Assembly (NCBI GenBank): GCA_963965975.1
Contig: OZ014416.1
Span: 7,626,001-7,690,000, forward strand
DNA from: Xestospongia bergquistia
Lineage: Eukaryota > Porifera > Demospongiae > Haplosclerida > Petrosiidae
Length of the DNA: 64,000 nt
Reading direction: 5' to 3'
The notes beneath the pieces were generated by a model. It searched no databases. It was not told the origin of the DNA and worked only from the letters and a program-made list of their open reading frames with translations. The position numbers and the translations under genes were made by a program. This document shows, piece by piece, positions 13,901 to 27,000 of this stretch (its first letter is position 1; each line of letters begins with the position of its first letter).

Positions 13901-15174
13901 AATTATGTATGTTTTTATATCACAGTTCTTTATCTTATTGTACTTACAGTTGAAAGACCTACAAGACGTGATGTTTTAATTCAACTAGTTGATATTGATG
14001 CTTTATGGCGTAGTATTGGAGATGGTCTTGGAGTGAGTAATAATGTTCTTAAAGGTTTGGCTGAATCTAATATGTCAAATCAAATACGACTTGGTGAAGT
14101 TGTTCAAAAGTGGTTTGACATGAATGGACAAGGTGAAGGTGCTTCTGTCACATGGATCACCATTTTAGATGTCGTCAAGGGACCACTTGTTCAAAACAAA
14201 GCTCATGCTATGAAAATATATGAGTATTTGAAACTAGAAGGTTCTGTACAACGGGTTACTCAAAGTAAGTATGTAATAATATCTTCAAAAGTTATATAGA
14301 CTGTTTACATAATATTTCCATTGTCACAAAAAAGGTAGTCATTTACATGCATATGTGTCATTTGAGATTGCTATAGGAGACATTTTCTCTCATTTACTCT
14401 GGAACAGGACGGTAAAATAATGACTATGAGATACTTGAAAAGTTTATCAAAATGAACAGAATTTCAATTATCACACTATGATGTGTAAATATATTTTATT
14501 ATAGGTAGTAACAGTGAACATCTTGGAGAAGAGTCCTCTAGAGCTCATGATAATAATGGTACATATATATATATACTAGTATATATATTATGTTCATTGT
14601 TATACTATATTTTAATAGGAGGTGTGGCACAAACCAACAATAACACAATTATTGAGCAAACTGATAGTAAGTTACTTTATCTATATCATTTAAAATGTAC
14701 ATGATTACATAATGATTACTAAATAGCTAATTCTTTTACTTTATTTACAATATAGGTATTAATAAAAGTGTTAGTGAGTTTAATACTAATGACAGTAACA
14801 CTATTAGCAGTAAGTCTATAATTAGTGTAAAGGTGATGTCATTACATTATTGTATATATATAGGTAAATGTGATGCATCAAAAATTTTTAGGATTCATTC
14901 TGCTGATCTTTGTGATATAATTGTAGATGCTAATCCTCATCGTATTGTTAACAGACTTGTTGCTGCTGATCTGTTGCCAACAGGTGCTAAGGAAGATGTT
15001 AAGAGTACAACTGATGTATATGACAAAGCTGATAAAATTGTGGAGAAACTACAGAGCCAGATAAATGATGATGAACACTCAATTGAGTTACTAAAGAAGA
15101 TTTGTGATTTTCTTTTAGAACAAAGTGACAAGACTTTAAAGGACATTGGTACTAAAATGATGAGTCAACTGTAG
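4916..15174 (+). CDS. Gene 1: ankyrin-Roc-COR-Death-CARD protein, 15 coding exons
   Basis: Predicted 1201-aa multidomain protein. Coding exons: 4916-4951, 7677-7769, 8191-8307, 9340-9438, 9794-9892, 10199-10300, 11387-13453, 13518-13593, 13643-13708, 13838-13906, 13950-14264, 14505-14558, 14619-14666, 14756-14809, 14864-15174. They total 3606 bases, and every junction keeps phase with GT/AG ends. Order of parts: short acidic N-terminus MAAQRSEEQYYI, six ankyrin repeats (about residues 13-222), Roc-type GTPase with P-loop GKTEAGKS (264-271), DFAG (322-325) and SHVD (391-394), COR-like region, Death domain (about 942-1046), Ser/Asn-rich linker, CARD-like C-terminus (about 1099-1201). The start ATG is chosen because it is conserved with the same GTAAGT donor in paralogous copies at 24033 and 57049. 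No stop or frameshift was seen. The architecture resembles animal Roco/DAPK-like and Death-fold sensors; ligand and pathway are unknown. The exon 8 donor (G|gttcta at 13593) is weak and uncertain. Confidence 0.86.
6423..7055. mobile_element. Inverted-repeat DNA element in gene 1 intron 1
   Basis: Termini are long inverted repeats of about 40 bases built on GAGCGTCGCAAAGCGACG (6433 onwards) and its complement near 7027-7044, flanked by GTAATAT on both sides (6416-6422, 7056-7062). The paralogous introns in units B and C lack it. The interior has an open stretch at 6633-6971 (MEVPATQKQRLTLSMDPRMG...) that I do not recognise, and no transposase signature. Superfamily not assigned; the termini are far richer in CpG than the surroundings. 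Confidence 0.75.
7285..7357. mobile_element. 73-bp insertion with 8-bp target duplication
   Basis: A small CpG-bearing segment with an internal repeat of GTTCGCCTACTC is flanked by ATATCATT on both sides (7277-7284, 7358-7365). The paralogous site near 25250 lacks it. The 8-bp duplication fits a hAT-mobilised miniature element, but no clear terminal inverted repeat was seen. Confidence 0.6.
7677..10300 (+). other. Gene 1 ankyrin exon block (exons 2-6, one repeat per exon)
   Basis: Five exons of 93, 117, 99, 99 and 102 bases are all phase 0 at both ends, and each encodes one ankyrin repeat. Exon 2 reads NKELWEYAEVGNLEKVKQAL and onward, a capping repeat. Exon 3 has TTPHTIAYINGHNTIVQFL. Exon 4 has LAAAVKGLVDIVKEAL. 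Exon 5 has the textbook ALHLASGNGHTETVQLLL with a GTCAGT donor. Exon 6 has TPAHHAAKCGRVDVLKLLIE with a GTAAGT donor. A sixth repeat opens the large exon (LLHLACACGNEETIHYLL). Ankyrin stacks normally bind other proteins. In the paralogue at 24-49 kb the same five positions are kept, and eleven further ankyrin exons sit after the fifth repeat. Confidence 0.88.
10605..10856 (-). pseudogene. Antisense coding-like relic in gene 1 intron 6
   Basis: Minus strand reads open as HIRSCEVWFYIQMDKIPCPH...GDLFGIYEVPKNATIQLMKN...IDKL and then a stop. Related segments lie in gene 2 introns near 31800-32045, 32990-33235, 40990-41250, 43440-43690 and 44580-44825, mostly frame-broken (44509-44781 keeps part). 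The family is not recognised. It probably spread passively with the ankyrin exon modules. Confidence 0.4.
11387..13453 (+). other. Gene 1 large exon: last ankyrin, Roc GTPase and COR-like region
   Basis: One uninterrupted 2067-base exon (689 codons), unlike the one-repeat-per-exon design before it. It opens with an ankyrin repeat (LLHLACACGNEETIHYLL). The GTPase follows: P-loop LCGKTEAGKSS, switch II/G3 motif FDFAGHAEYY, and G4-like LGSHVDEL, which matches the relaxed THxD form of Roc domains rather than NKxD of Ras. Downstream are a winged-helix-like stretch (VLEFLTILGSKGLILFL) and a segment ending FFPALITADKP, as in COR regions of Roco and DAPK-type proteins. The remaining 250 or so residues are not assigned to a family I recognise. 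The exon ends at TTG before GTAAGT. If the following 64-base intron is kept, an in-frame stop is reached at about 13545. Confidence 0.85.
13950..14264 (+). other. Gene 1 Death-domain exon
   Basis: A single 315-base exon (phase 1 at both ends) encodes a Death-fold domain. Hallmarks: ALWRSIGDGLGVSNNVLKGL (helices 1-2, with W and IG.gLgV), RLGEVVQKWFDM (helix 4) and VTWITILDVVKGPLVQNKA (helices 5-6, with TW.tIL..v). Death domains form homotypic signalling complexes. The exon is a multiple of three and could be skipped without changing frame. The gene 2 equivalent at 47921-48235 has the same length. Confidence 0.85.
14505..15174 (+). other. Gene 1 linker exons and CARD-like last exon
   Basis: Three tiny phase-1 exons (54, 48, 54 bases) encode a polar Ser/Asn/Thr-rich linker with no predicted fold. 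The last exon (14864-15174) encodes about 103 residues of helical character: HSADLCDIIVDANPHRIVNR, LVAADLLPTGAKEDV, YDKADKIVEKLQSQI and ELLKKICDFLLEQSDKTL. The pattern of spaced helices with a short EDV turn and KADKIVEKL resembles a CARD. I call it CARD-like because DED and other Death-fold members cannot be separated by eye. Stop TAG at 15172-15174; AATAAA at 15289-15294 is a plausible poly(A) signal. Confidence 0.7.
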
Positions 15175-16109
15175 AGTGTAAGTTGAAAATATTACATGAA
15201 CACACATAACATCTATAATGTTTAAAGTAGATTAAATAATTAAATTTATAATAATTACTTACTTGGTTGTGTATTGAGTTAATTACTCAATAAAATGTAC
15301 TAGAAATAGCTGACATGTGTTTTCTCTATTAAATGAATTAACTGATTACAATCTTGTTATAATACTAACAATACTAGTGTATTATTATATACAATAATAC
15401 TCAAAGAGACAAAAATTATATAAATAACAAACTCTTTAATATGTAATAAGTTTTTAATAACTACATGTTCTTTTCTATTGTAGGTTACATGGTCTTTGGA
15501 TAGAGTCCTCCATTTTACATTTTGTTACATTTGTTGTTATCTAATACTATATTTAGTAGACTGTATTAGTGTTTGTTACTTGAACTATTAGGTTATAATA
15601 TTTTATTTTATTTGTCTTGTAGATTTCCCTCCATTTTTATATTTTTGATGTAATGTATATAATGCTATATATTACAATTCCTGATTTGAATTTTTAGACA
15701 TTGTTGTATCTTAAATATGATGTATTCCTTAAAAGAAAACTTTTAATTCTTTAAAAGAGTACATGTACTTTAAATCTATAACCAAACACAGTTAATAGGG
15801 AAATTGTAATATATAAACTAACAATTTTATATTATCAAACATACTATATGGACATAACTTACATAGACAACAAATTCTAACTAGGAACAACTACCCATCT
15901 TAATACCACATTTGCATGGATATTTGAGTATGCAATTAACTATGTTATGAATATAATTAAACATTCCAGTCATCCACAAAGTGTTTTCCTGATTACATAT
16001 AGTCTTTCAAAGGAGGAAGGAGCATAATATGTCAAGAGATTACTTTGAGGCTATGGACTTCTGATATCTATAGTACCTTTAACAGTCTTTATTAATATCA
16101 ACCATTATG

Positions 16110-16166
16110 TACCTTATAGAATTCTTAGCCTCCATGCAAAATTAAGACTAAGAATTCTATAAGGTA
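16110..16166. repeat. 19-bp inverted repeat downstream of gene 1
   Basis: TACCTTATAGAATTCTTAG (16110-16128) and its exact complement at 16148-16166, loop 19 bases. The paralogous site near 50151-50206 keeps the core AGAATTCTTAG/CTAAGAATTCT, with decay outside it. Confidence 0.88.
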
Positions 16167-16196
16167 GAGTATATAGGTAGTGACCATTTCTATAGC

Positions 16197-16303
16197 ACAG
16201 GAAGTCCATAGTTCAATGACAAATTAATTCTATTTAATAGACACTAATGCCTAAATATTGGAACGTAATGTATTAATTTCATATTGAAGTATGGACTTCC
16301 TGT
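16197..16303. repeat. Foldback repeat with ~32-bp arms downstream of gene 1
   Basis: Arms start ACAGGAAGTCCATA (16197-16228) and are mirrored at 16272-16303 with a few mismatches. The same foldback lies at 50237-50343 after gene 2. It could be a miniature element older than the duplication, or a retained RNA hairpin. Confidence 0.8.
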
Positions 16304-17436
16304 ACCATACAAATACCCATTACAATATATAATAATTATACAATTTATACTAATCAACTCTACAACAATAACATAATGTTAAGGAGAACCAAATTCATTG
16401 TCTTCATTGATGTTTGGAGTAAAATGTCTAGTAAAAGAAGGAAATCAGGAACAAGTAGAAGATATTAATACTTCAAGTATATCACTAAATATTATAATAC
16501 AAATGACATTAATGAATACACCAAAAAAGGAACAATGTCTTGCAATTGATAATCTTCATAGTATAAATGAACACGATTGTAAACTGTCTACATTATGGAG
16601 CATCTTGAGTTCATTTTAAGAAAATAATGTCTGCATATACTAAGATCTAGACTGTAAGACACACACTCACTAAATTAATACAAAGAATACGTCATCATCT
16701 AGTAATGTAGTAATCCTCATCTTTGTTGGTGTCCAAATCTGTTATCAATTCAAACTATAACTATATAATCATTACTACTGTGGTATTCAAGTATAAAGTG
16801 GACATGTTTTAACATGTCATCAACTGGAAGAAATTTGTGCTGATAATTAACAAGTTAATAATAATTATAATTTAATTATTAACAAATTTCTCCATTAAAA
16901 AGGAGAAATAGATACAAAAATCATATGAAAAAATTGGAATTTTTATTTGTGCCAAACAATTTGATTAAAATGATTACAAAAGAAATGAAACACTTTTTGT
17001 TTAACAGAAGATATCAAACAAACTATGAAATGATTTTAGTAGACAATCTGTACCTGCTAGATGTCACACACACACATGTACATGTACATACAGACATATA
17101 TTTACACAACATATACAAGAACTACTAACACACATACAAACTTTACTAAATGTTAAACAAAAGAATATAGTAATAGAAAAATAATATTATGAAAACAAAA
17201 AATAACATTATATTTGTTTTAATATGAAAAAAAGCTATATATTATTTAATAAATATACTTTAATATACTGTGTTGTTTACATGTACATAATACACATAAT
17301 ATAAGACTAATATAAGTAGGTGGGGCTTCATTGACTGAGGGGAGTGATAATACATATGAAATTAGTTATTTACAAGTAAATGGTTCAATGTAGGAGTAGT
17401 CTTATAAAAAGGGGTGTGGTGTGATTGGGGATGTTT

Positions 17437-20220
<2,784 letters not shown>

Positions 20221-20225
20221 ACGTG

Positions 20226-22619
20226 TACTATCACGCCAAATGAAATAATGAGCTCCGCCTTTTAATTATCTTTATGAGCCCCACCTCTCAAATACAAACT
20301 TGCTGTATTCTCTCTCAGTGACATTGTCAAGATGAGAATACATGAAATAAAAGTAAGTAAAGTTATTAACTGTTATTGTCAAATTATCTAGTTTAGTCCC
20401 TTGTATTGTAATATTACATATAATATATAGAATTAAAGTAAAGTAAGTCACATTATCAAAAGTATATGTATATCTATTTACATATCAAAATTAAACATAA
20501 CTTTTAGGATATTAATAGTTATTTTGTTATTAATGTTGGTAAAATCATTTGTATCAACTTTCAACATCATTTACACTTTTTAAGTTACATAGTTGCTTTG
20601 GTAATAAACCATACATGATACCAGGGGAAACTTTTACTGTATACCTACATTTCAGACTATATCTGATATAATAGAGATTATAGTGTTCTCATTACATTGC
20701 ACAGGATAGAATAGAATAGCCATACATGTATTAGGCTAGTGGTAGATTCCTTATTGCATGCATAGTAAAAACCAAATGAGTGATCTGATATGAATGGACA
20801 TATATAACTGATAACTGTCCTGTCCAATGTATCATACATTGAGTAATACAGTGTATAAATAAATATAGACACTATCTCATATACTCAGTACCATCTCAAG
20901 AAACTATAAGAAGTTAATATAACCTAATAACTTAAATTCTATCTCTACTGATTTTTATCTCTTTTCTATTTGTCTTTGCAATAAGAACTGTACTTGTACA
21001 TTTAGTTCCATGGCAACCAAGACACAAAAATTTAACTGGTTTTTTTGGAATTAAAATATACATGTATTCATCTATTACATGTGTACATCTTTAGTGTACA
21101 TTATATGTATGATGATCAGATATACATTCTATTGACTTCTTTTAGACTCAATTAGAGAAGGAAGTTCAATAACTTTGATATATAAATCACTAGTTGAATA
21201 TCTATTAGACTACTTTGAAAAACAAGTCAAAGACCAAGTATTATTTTACTCTGATCTGGAGAAATGATATAAAACATCAATTTGAGAGTTACATAGTAAG
21301 TTGAGATAGATTTATATTATGTATAAGAACATACAGATAGTTAGTTAGAATATTATTGTAAGTTAATATTGACTATTATGTGTTTATTTAACTGTAGGTG
21401 TTAGAGCATCTTAGATACCATATATAGCATAGGTCAAGTCACTTATTAAACATATCAGTGCTACAATGTTAATATTGAGTCCTACTATTCTGTTATTCAT
21501 GTAGGCTACACAGAAGAGGATTTCTCTTCATACAGTGACTAAACCTTACAGATATTTATTGAAAACAAAAATAGTTATAGTTATACAACTTATAGACTAC
21601 ATTTACATATTAAAACCTCCTTACTACAAATCAGTGGTATATCCCAATGCTTATTCCTGCAGTGTGGTCTTTATCACACAATGTGAATATGAATATTTTT
21701 AAAAAATGAACTGTTGTAGCGACAAATGGGTGTTAGATTCCACCAGAGACAATTATGTTTTATTTCACATGAGTTCTTGGTAAATTTACAGTAATAAATT
21801 AAAGTCACTTTGCGTTCTGAATTCAACCAGGATCACACTCATAGCTATAGATTAAATCATATGCATTGAGACATGTCATTGATTTTTATAAACCTTAGCA
21901 TCATATCAAAATATACTGAAAATATATTCTAAATTTTTTAATGTTACCAATGATGACTATAATTAACAGAGACAATGTACTATAAACTAATATAGAACAT
22001 CTTTTGTTTTACTATTAAATATCTTGTATTTTAGTTATTGTGTGTGTTGTTTAGTATGAAGATAATAATTAATAAAATATTTCTTTTCTTTGGTCATTTT
22101 GTTATACAGACTCATCTCTCTAATAGTAATAATAAAGATAACAAAAAAGCTCAAATAATGAAGTTCTGATCAATAATTACATCAGTAATCAATTTTTTTC
22201 ATTTTCCTTTGTAAAACTCTTTTGAATTTCCGCAAATACAACGGATTGTGTTATGAATATAGATATTTGATGTATCAAATATTACTTTATTTTTAGTTAA
22301 CATCTTCTGAAATTATATTTTGACAATTAAAACAAATCTTAATAATTATTTTTATGTAATTTTTTTATTCCAATCATTATCATTTTTTAAGGAAAATAAT
22401 GTATATCATATGTTTGAAGATATCAATACTAAACTAGTAGTATTGAGGTAACTGTATTACTATTAAGAATGTTTATAGTATGACACATGTACTTGTAATA
22501 CCTCTGTAGGGAAGGTATTACTAGCACACAAATAAAGTGACTATAGTTTTTGAGATCATTAAGCCCCACCCATATTACATCATGATGTCATGTTGTAACA
22601 ATATATTGCGAATACTTTT
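20226..22619. other. Unit B intergenic region
   Basis: Colinear with 722-3855, with small deletions; the E-box CACGTG at 20221-20226 is kept. No gene found on either strand. Confidence 0.6.
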
Positions 22620-23514
22620 ACGAAGATATTGACGAGGAAGACTTTGAATTGAACAGTGTCTATGATCTAGTTGACTGTAAGTAAATGAAGTACTATTTGT
22701 AATTGTTAATATAGTTCAAATGTCTCAGATCCAAAACTTGAAATATCTTGCTTGATTCCATTTAGTGCTAAAGGGCTTTTTATATGCTGTACATGTGCTA
22801 GTGCTGATGCTTTGTGCATAAAGATCTGTGTACTAGCTTTAGCTAACATTTAAACATTTAGAGGCAATGGGATATGCTTTTAAATTGTCTACAGTATGAA
22901 ATCCAATGATCAATGGAATTTTCAGTAGGACAGCCCAAACCTCAGGCCACATTACTTTAATGTGCAAATTATAGTAGCTAGGAGGTAGAAATGGTAGTCT
23001 CTAGTTCACAGACTGTATATAGTTGCAGCTTCTGTAAGCAAATTAAACTTGCCATGATCATTTGTGATCACTAACACAAGCCTGAATTTAATTTATGAAA
23101 TCTTAAGTTTTTGAGCAAGTCATAGATGTATGGTTTATCATAAATCTAATCTGGTTAGTGAATTAGAGATCAGTATTAGTGTGTGGTACTCCATTATCAT
23201 CCTGTGATAGTGTGTATTTATCCCATGTTATTAGGAAGGTTTAGGGATGGGGTTAAGAAACCTTTATAGGTCCACTAATCGATTTGTGCCATTTGGCAAG
23301 TAATTCTGTGCTTTATCCTTGTATCTGCTCTGTGTATCTTCAGTCAATATAAGGAGGGAAGCTCTTAATATATAAAAAAGTTTGTAATTAATAAGCTAAA
23401 AGTATAGGAGCATCTTAGAAGCAAACTAGGCTTACTGCCCAATTGGAATATATGGAAGTACTGCAATTGTTGACAAGACAGAATGCTTTTATAGTGATAT
23501 ATATATATATAAGA

Positions 23515-23979
23515 CATTATAGTATAACTGATATATGTACATTATAGTGGGATGGACTCATTGATGTGTTAGTTGTTATTGTGTGTGATAAGTGTTTAGT
23601 ATATTATTTGAGTTGTCGTTTATTTGAATTATTGTTAATGACTGTTACTTATACCTCTATTGTGTCATTGATTAGTTGGATTGTTGTTAATAGATGTTAC
23701 TTGCACCTCTATTGTTCTTGTAATTTATGTTAAGTGTGTTGATATTTCTCAGCGCTAGTTTTCACTAGTGATACTTTTTCATTTACGCTGTTCTTTGTGT
23801 TATACACTATTTAAACTCTGTTCTTTTTGTAATAAATTAGTCTTTTTGTGATATTAAAATTGCCCTGTCAGCTTGGTGACTAGCTGTGCTTGTGTAGCAC
23901 CAGACCTCTTCTATCAAATCCTTCACATATAGTATAACTGATATATGTACATTATAGTATAACTGGTATATGTACATTG
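23515..23979 (+). repeat. 25-bp minisatellite beside the gene 2 start exon, split by an LTR
   Basis: About three copies of the same 25-base unit as at 4633-4860, interrupted at 23548-23927 by a solo LTR and resuming after the duplicated pentamer TATAG. The array ends about 20 bases before the acceptor at 23998. Confidence 0.88.
23548..23927. mobile_element. Solo LTR (fossil of an LTR retrotransposon)
   Basis: A 380-base insertion bounded by TG...CA, with a 5-bp target duplication TATAG at 23543-23547 and 23928-23932, sitting inside a 25-bp repeat unit whose undisturbed sequence is known from neighbouring copies. An AATAAA-type signal lies in its 3' half. There is no internal coding region, so it is a solo LTR. 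The family is not assigned; Ty3/gypsy and BEL/Pao are both compatible with 5-bp duplications. It is absent from the unit A and C paralogues, so it is younger than the segmental duplication. Confidence 0.78.
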
Positions 23980-24032
23980 ATATCTGATGTTCTAATAGAG
24001 ATCAAGTTATTAGTACCAACCCTCTCCTAGTA

Positions 24033-27000
24033 ATGGCAGCTCAACTTTCAGAAGAAGAGCAGGAGAGAATTGTAAGTATATTATTAACTAATCCAGTATA
24101 CTACATGTGTTAGTGTAAAATCAATGCATTACATATTATTATTAAGTAGAGTAATGTTTATATGTAGAGATATGTCCAGAAAAAACAACTGTCTCATTCA
24201 ATCAATTACAGTATGTAGCAGCTGTCAAAGTTGACTAATTGAGTCTTTATAATTATAACTAGACAGAATGAGAACTAGCTAAACAACCTAATTGTTCCTT
24301 TTTTCTCATATTAACTTGTACATAGCTTCTTTATAACTCAAATTGTTCATCAAGTAATAATTTCTTAAAACCTGTAGCCTTTTAGATGAGTGATAATTTA
24401 TCAGAATATCTGTGATAATTATTCATCCTATTAAGATTCATTAAAAAACAAGTGATTATGTTCATTACCACTCAATAAATACTATTAGTTATATAAACAA
24501 TGGTTGTATCTACTATCATTCTATGAACCTGTCTTTATGTGTTCCTAGTACTCACTTTAATACTTGAAGTGTCTAATTATTACTATTACTTGATGATATC
24601 ACATATAAAATAATAATAACAACAAAGGAACAGAAAAAGTTTGATAAAAACCATTTTTTAAAATACGTATAGATGGAAATGTATAAAATTATTGAAACGA
24701 GGTAGAGATATAGTAATTTCGCAAATATATATTGACAAAGACTTTGTTACTTTAGTTTTAAATTATGAAAGAGTGAGACTGCATGTACTACAAATAGTGT
24801 AGTATTGTTTAACCTATCAAATTCTTATTTAAATTATGTCACTCATTAGTTATATAGTACTGAATAGTGGAAACCTTATCATATCTACAATGTATGTACA
24901 CAGGTGTATTGGTTTCCTCATATTTGTTTATTAGTTGTCTAGACTAATGAATCTAATTTGAACTGTAAAATTAATTATCCTAATGTAATATGGATTCAGT
25001 TCAGTTCAATCCCTTATATGGCTATATATTAGATAGGTAACATATGCTAAATTACTAATACATTAAGTGTATAACCATTTCATTTAATGGTATTTCTATG
25101 TAAGTACTTATATAAAGCTAGTTTTATCGCAAGTCTATGTATGTGCATCTCCAGTAAATCAACATGTTTTGAACAACTTGCTAATATATAATGTAATATA
25201 CAGAGTCATACCAACGTATGAAAATCATATAACAAATTCATATATTAAAGTGTTATAATCATTTTTAACAGTGCAGTAGTTATATAAGGATTACTACAGC
25301 TCCATATTGTTTCAGTAATTGTTTGATACTGTCATCCTTATATCTCCTTTATCACACTTGCATTACAAATAATTATTATTATGTATTTAATGATGCTCCA
25401 ACTACTGCTTATAGTACTAGGTTATTTAAATTAGTAATAACTGGTATTGTTAATAATACTGGTGTCCTTGATGCTAGAGTCCCTATGAAAAAAATGCACT
25501 AAAGTGCTTAACCTCACTGCGGTCTTATCCAGAGACTCCTCAAGTGACGTAATCTCACGTGATGCACAAGATGATTATTGATGACTCAGCATTTCTCTTC
25601 AATCAAAGGGAAAAGTTTTGCCTTTTAGTGCATCTACATCATCATGGCACTTTGTACTCTAATTGACAAAAGGTCCAATATTTTCTAACTTCTTAGTAAA
25701 AGTTAGTGATTCTCCAATGATAGCTATGGTGATAGTATTTTTAGTTTGCACTCAATGTATCAACAAAGATAACTGTTAATAAAACTGTCATAATTTTCCA
25801 AAGAAGTATTTTTGGAAAAATTCTCACTTTAAAAAGTTGGAAAATGTCATAACTTGTATGCAGGAAATTTTTATTGAATTCTCGAGTCTTCACTGAAAGC
25901 TGTGCTTTTTTTCAATGGTTTTTCAGACTTTTAAAGCTTTTTGTTCATTTGACGCTTCTTTTGGCAGTATTCTTAAGAAGTACAGAAGTTTTGCTACTGT
26001 CCACTATAGTTTGATGGCTACCAGTACTGTATTTGCCATGTTAAAGTAGTTCAAAGCCATTTGCCCGGGTAACAGGCACACACACAGACACACACACACA
26101 CTGACAGACTGCAGTAACCCTCGCTATGTGCCCACGCACAGTGAGGTGAAGAAGCATGCTCTACATTTTCTACAGGGACTCTAGACACAGTCTATATTAA
26201 AATGAAACTATTGTATTTCCTTACATAAGTGCTACACTGTTTATTTCAATATTATTCAACAAAAAGGAAGGCTATTTGAAGGCAACTTTTAAAAATGTTA
26301 ATAATAAAATGCTACTTAAAATGCTAATTAGAATTAGCTTTGAATGTTATTATAGATTGCTGATAATCTATCAAGCATTAAATCATAATTTAGTTTCACG
26401 GTAATTTAAAATAAAACAGATAATCAGTTATGTTTAAGGAAAAATACTGTTGTATGTCATTTACCTAGTTTTATGCTTGATCGTTCAAAGAGTTTCTCAA
26501 TCTACAGCTATTTTCTGGTTGTTAAAAATTTCTTTAGTAATATAATACATTTTTGACAATTTAAAAGATATTTTAGTCATTAAAGGTTAGTAGACACTAA
26601 GTAAAGTTAAAGTAAAGGAAGTTAAGTAGACAATTTAGTGAATATTTGAGGATGATGTCAACGTTATTGACACATGAAGGAAGGAATGGCTACTATTTTA
26701 CAGCTTGGAAGCTCTTACACACGAAAAATCTGGTATTCAATATGTTAAAGGTCATTTTAGTGTCTTCATGTATCAAGAAATATTGATGTCATTAATATTC
26801 ACTTATTGTTCTATATATAGTTATAGTTGTAGATACATTATGTAAATAAACTCAAGTAAACTATTTATTATTAGTTAGTATAGTCTTGTATTTGTAGTAT
26901 AGTCTAATTGTCTCTGTTAGTTATATACATAATACTAATTACATCATGTTCTTTTTATATAAATATTATCACTTTGTGTATTGTGTATTTGACCTGTCCT

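Larger units (their letters stand above)
15175..17436. other. Gene 1 3' region and intergenic spacer
   Basis: AATAAA at 15289-15294. A possible 3' UTR intron is suggested by GTAAGT after 15178 and a TTGTAG acceptor before 15484, conserved in unit B. Foldbacks lie at 16110-16166 and 16197-16303. The rest is AT-rich and colinear with 49134-51437, with no convincing gene; open stretches at 16398-16619 and 16925-17128 are broken in the paralogous copy. Confidence 0.6.
22620..24032 (+). promoter_or_regulatory. Gene 2 putative 5' UTR exon and UTR intron
   Basis: Paralogous to the gene 1 leader: a conserved block ends at 22676 before GTAAGTAAA, and an acceptor TCTAATAG lies before 23999. The UTR intron holds a short 25-bp minisatellite and a solo LTR. 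One frame of the UTR exon reads FYEDIDEEDFELNSVYDLVD but has no in-frame ATG upstream, so I treat it as untranslated. Confidence 0.45.
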
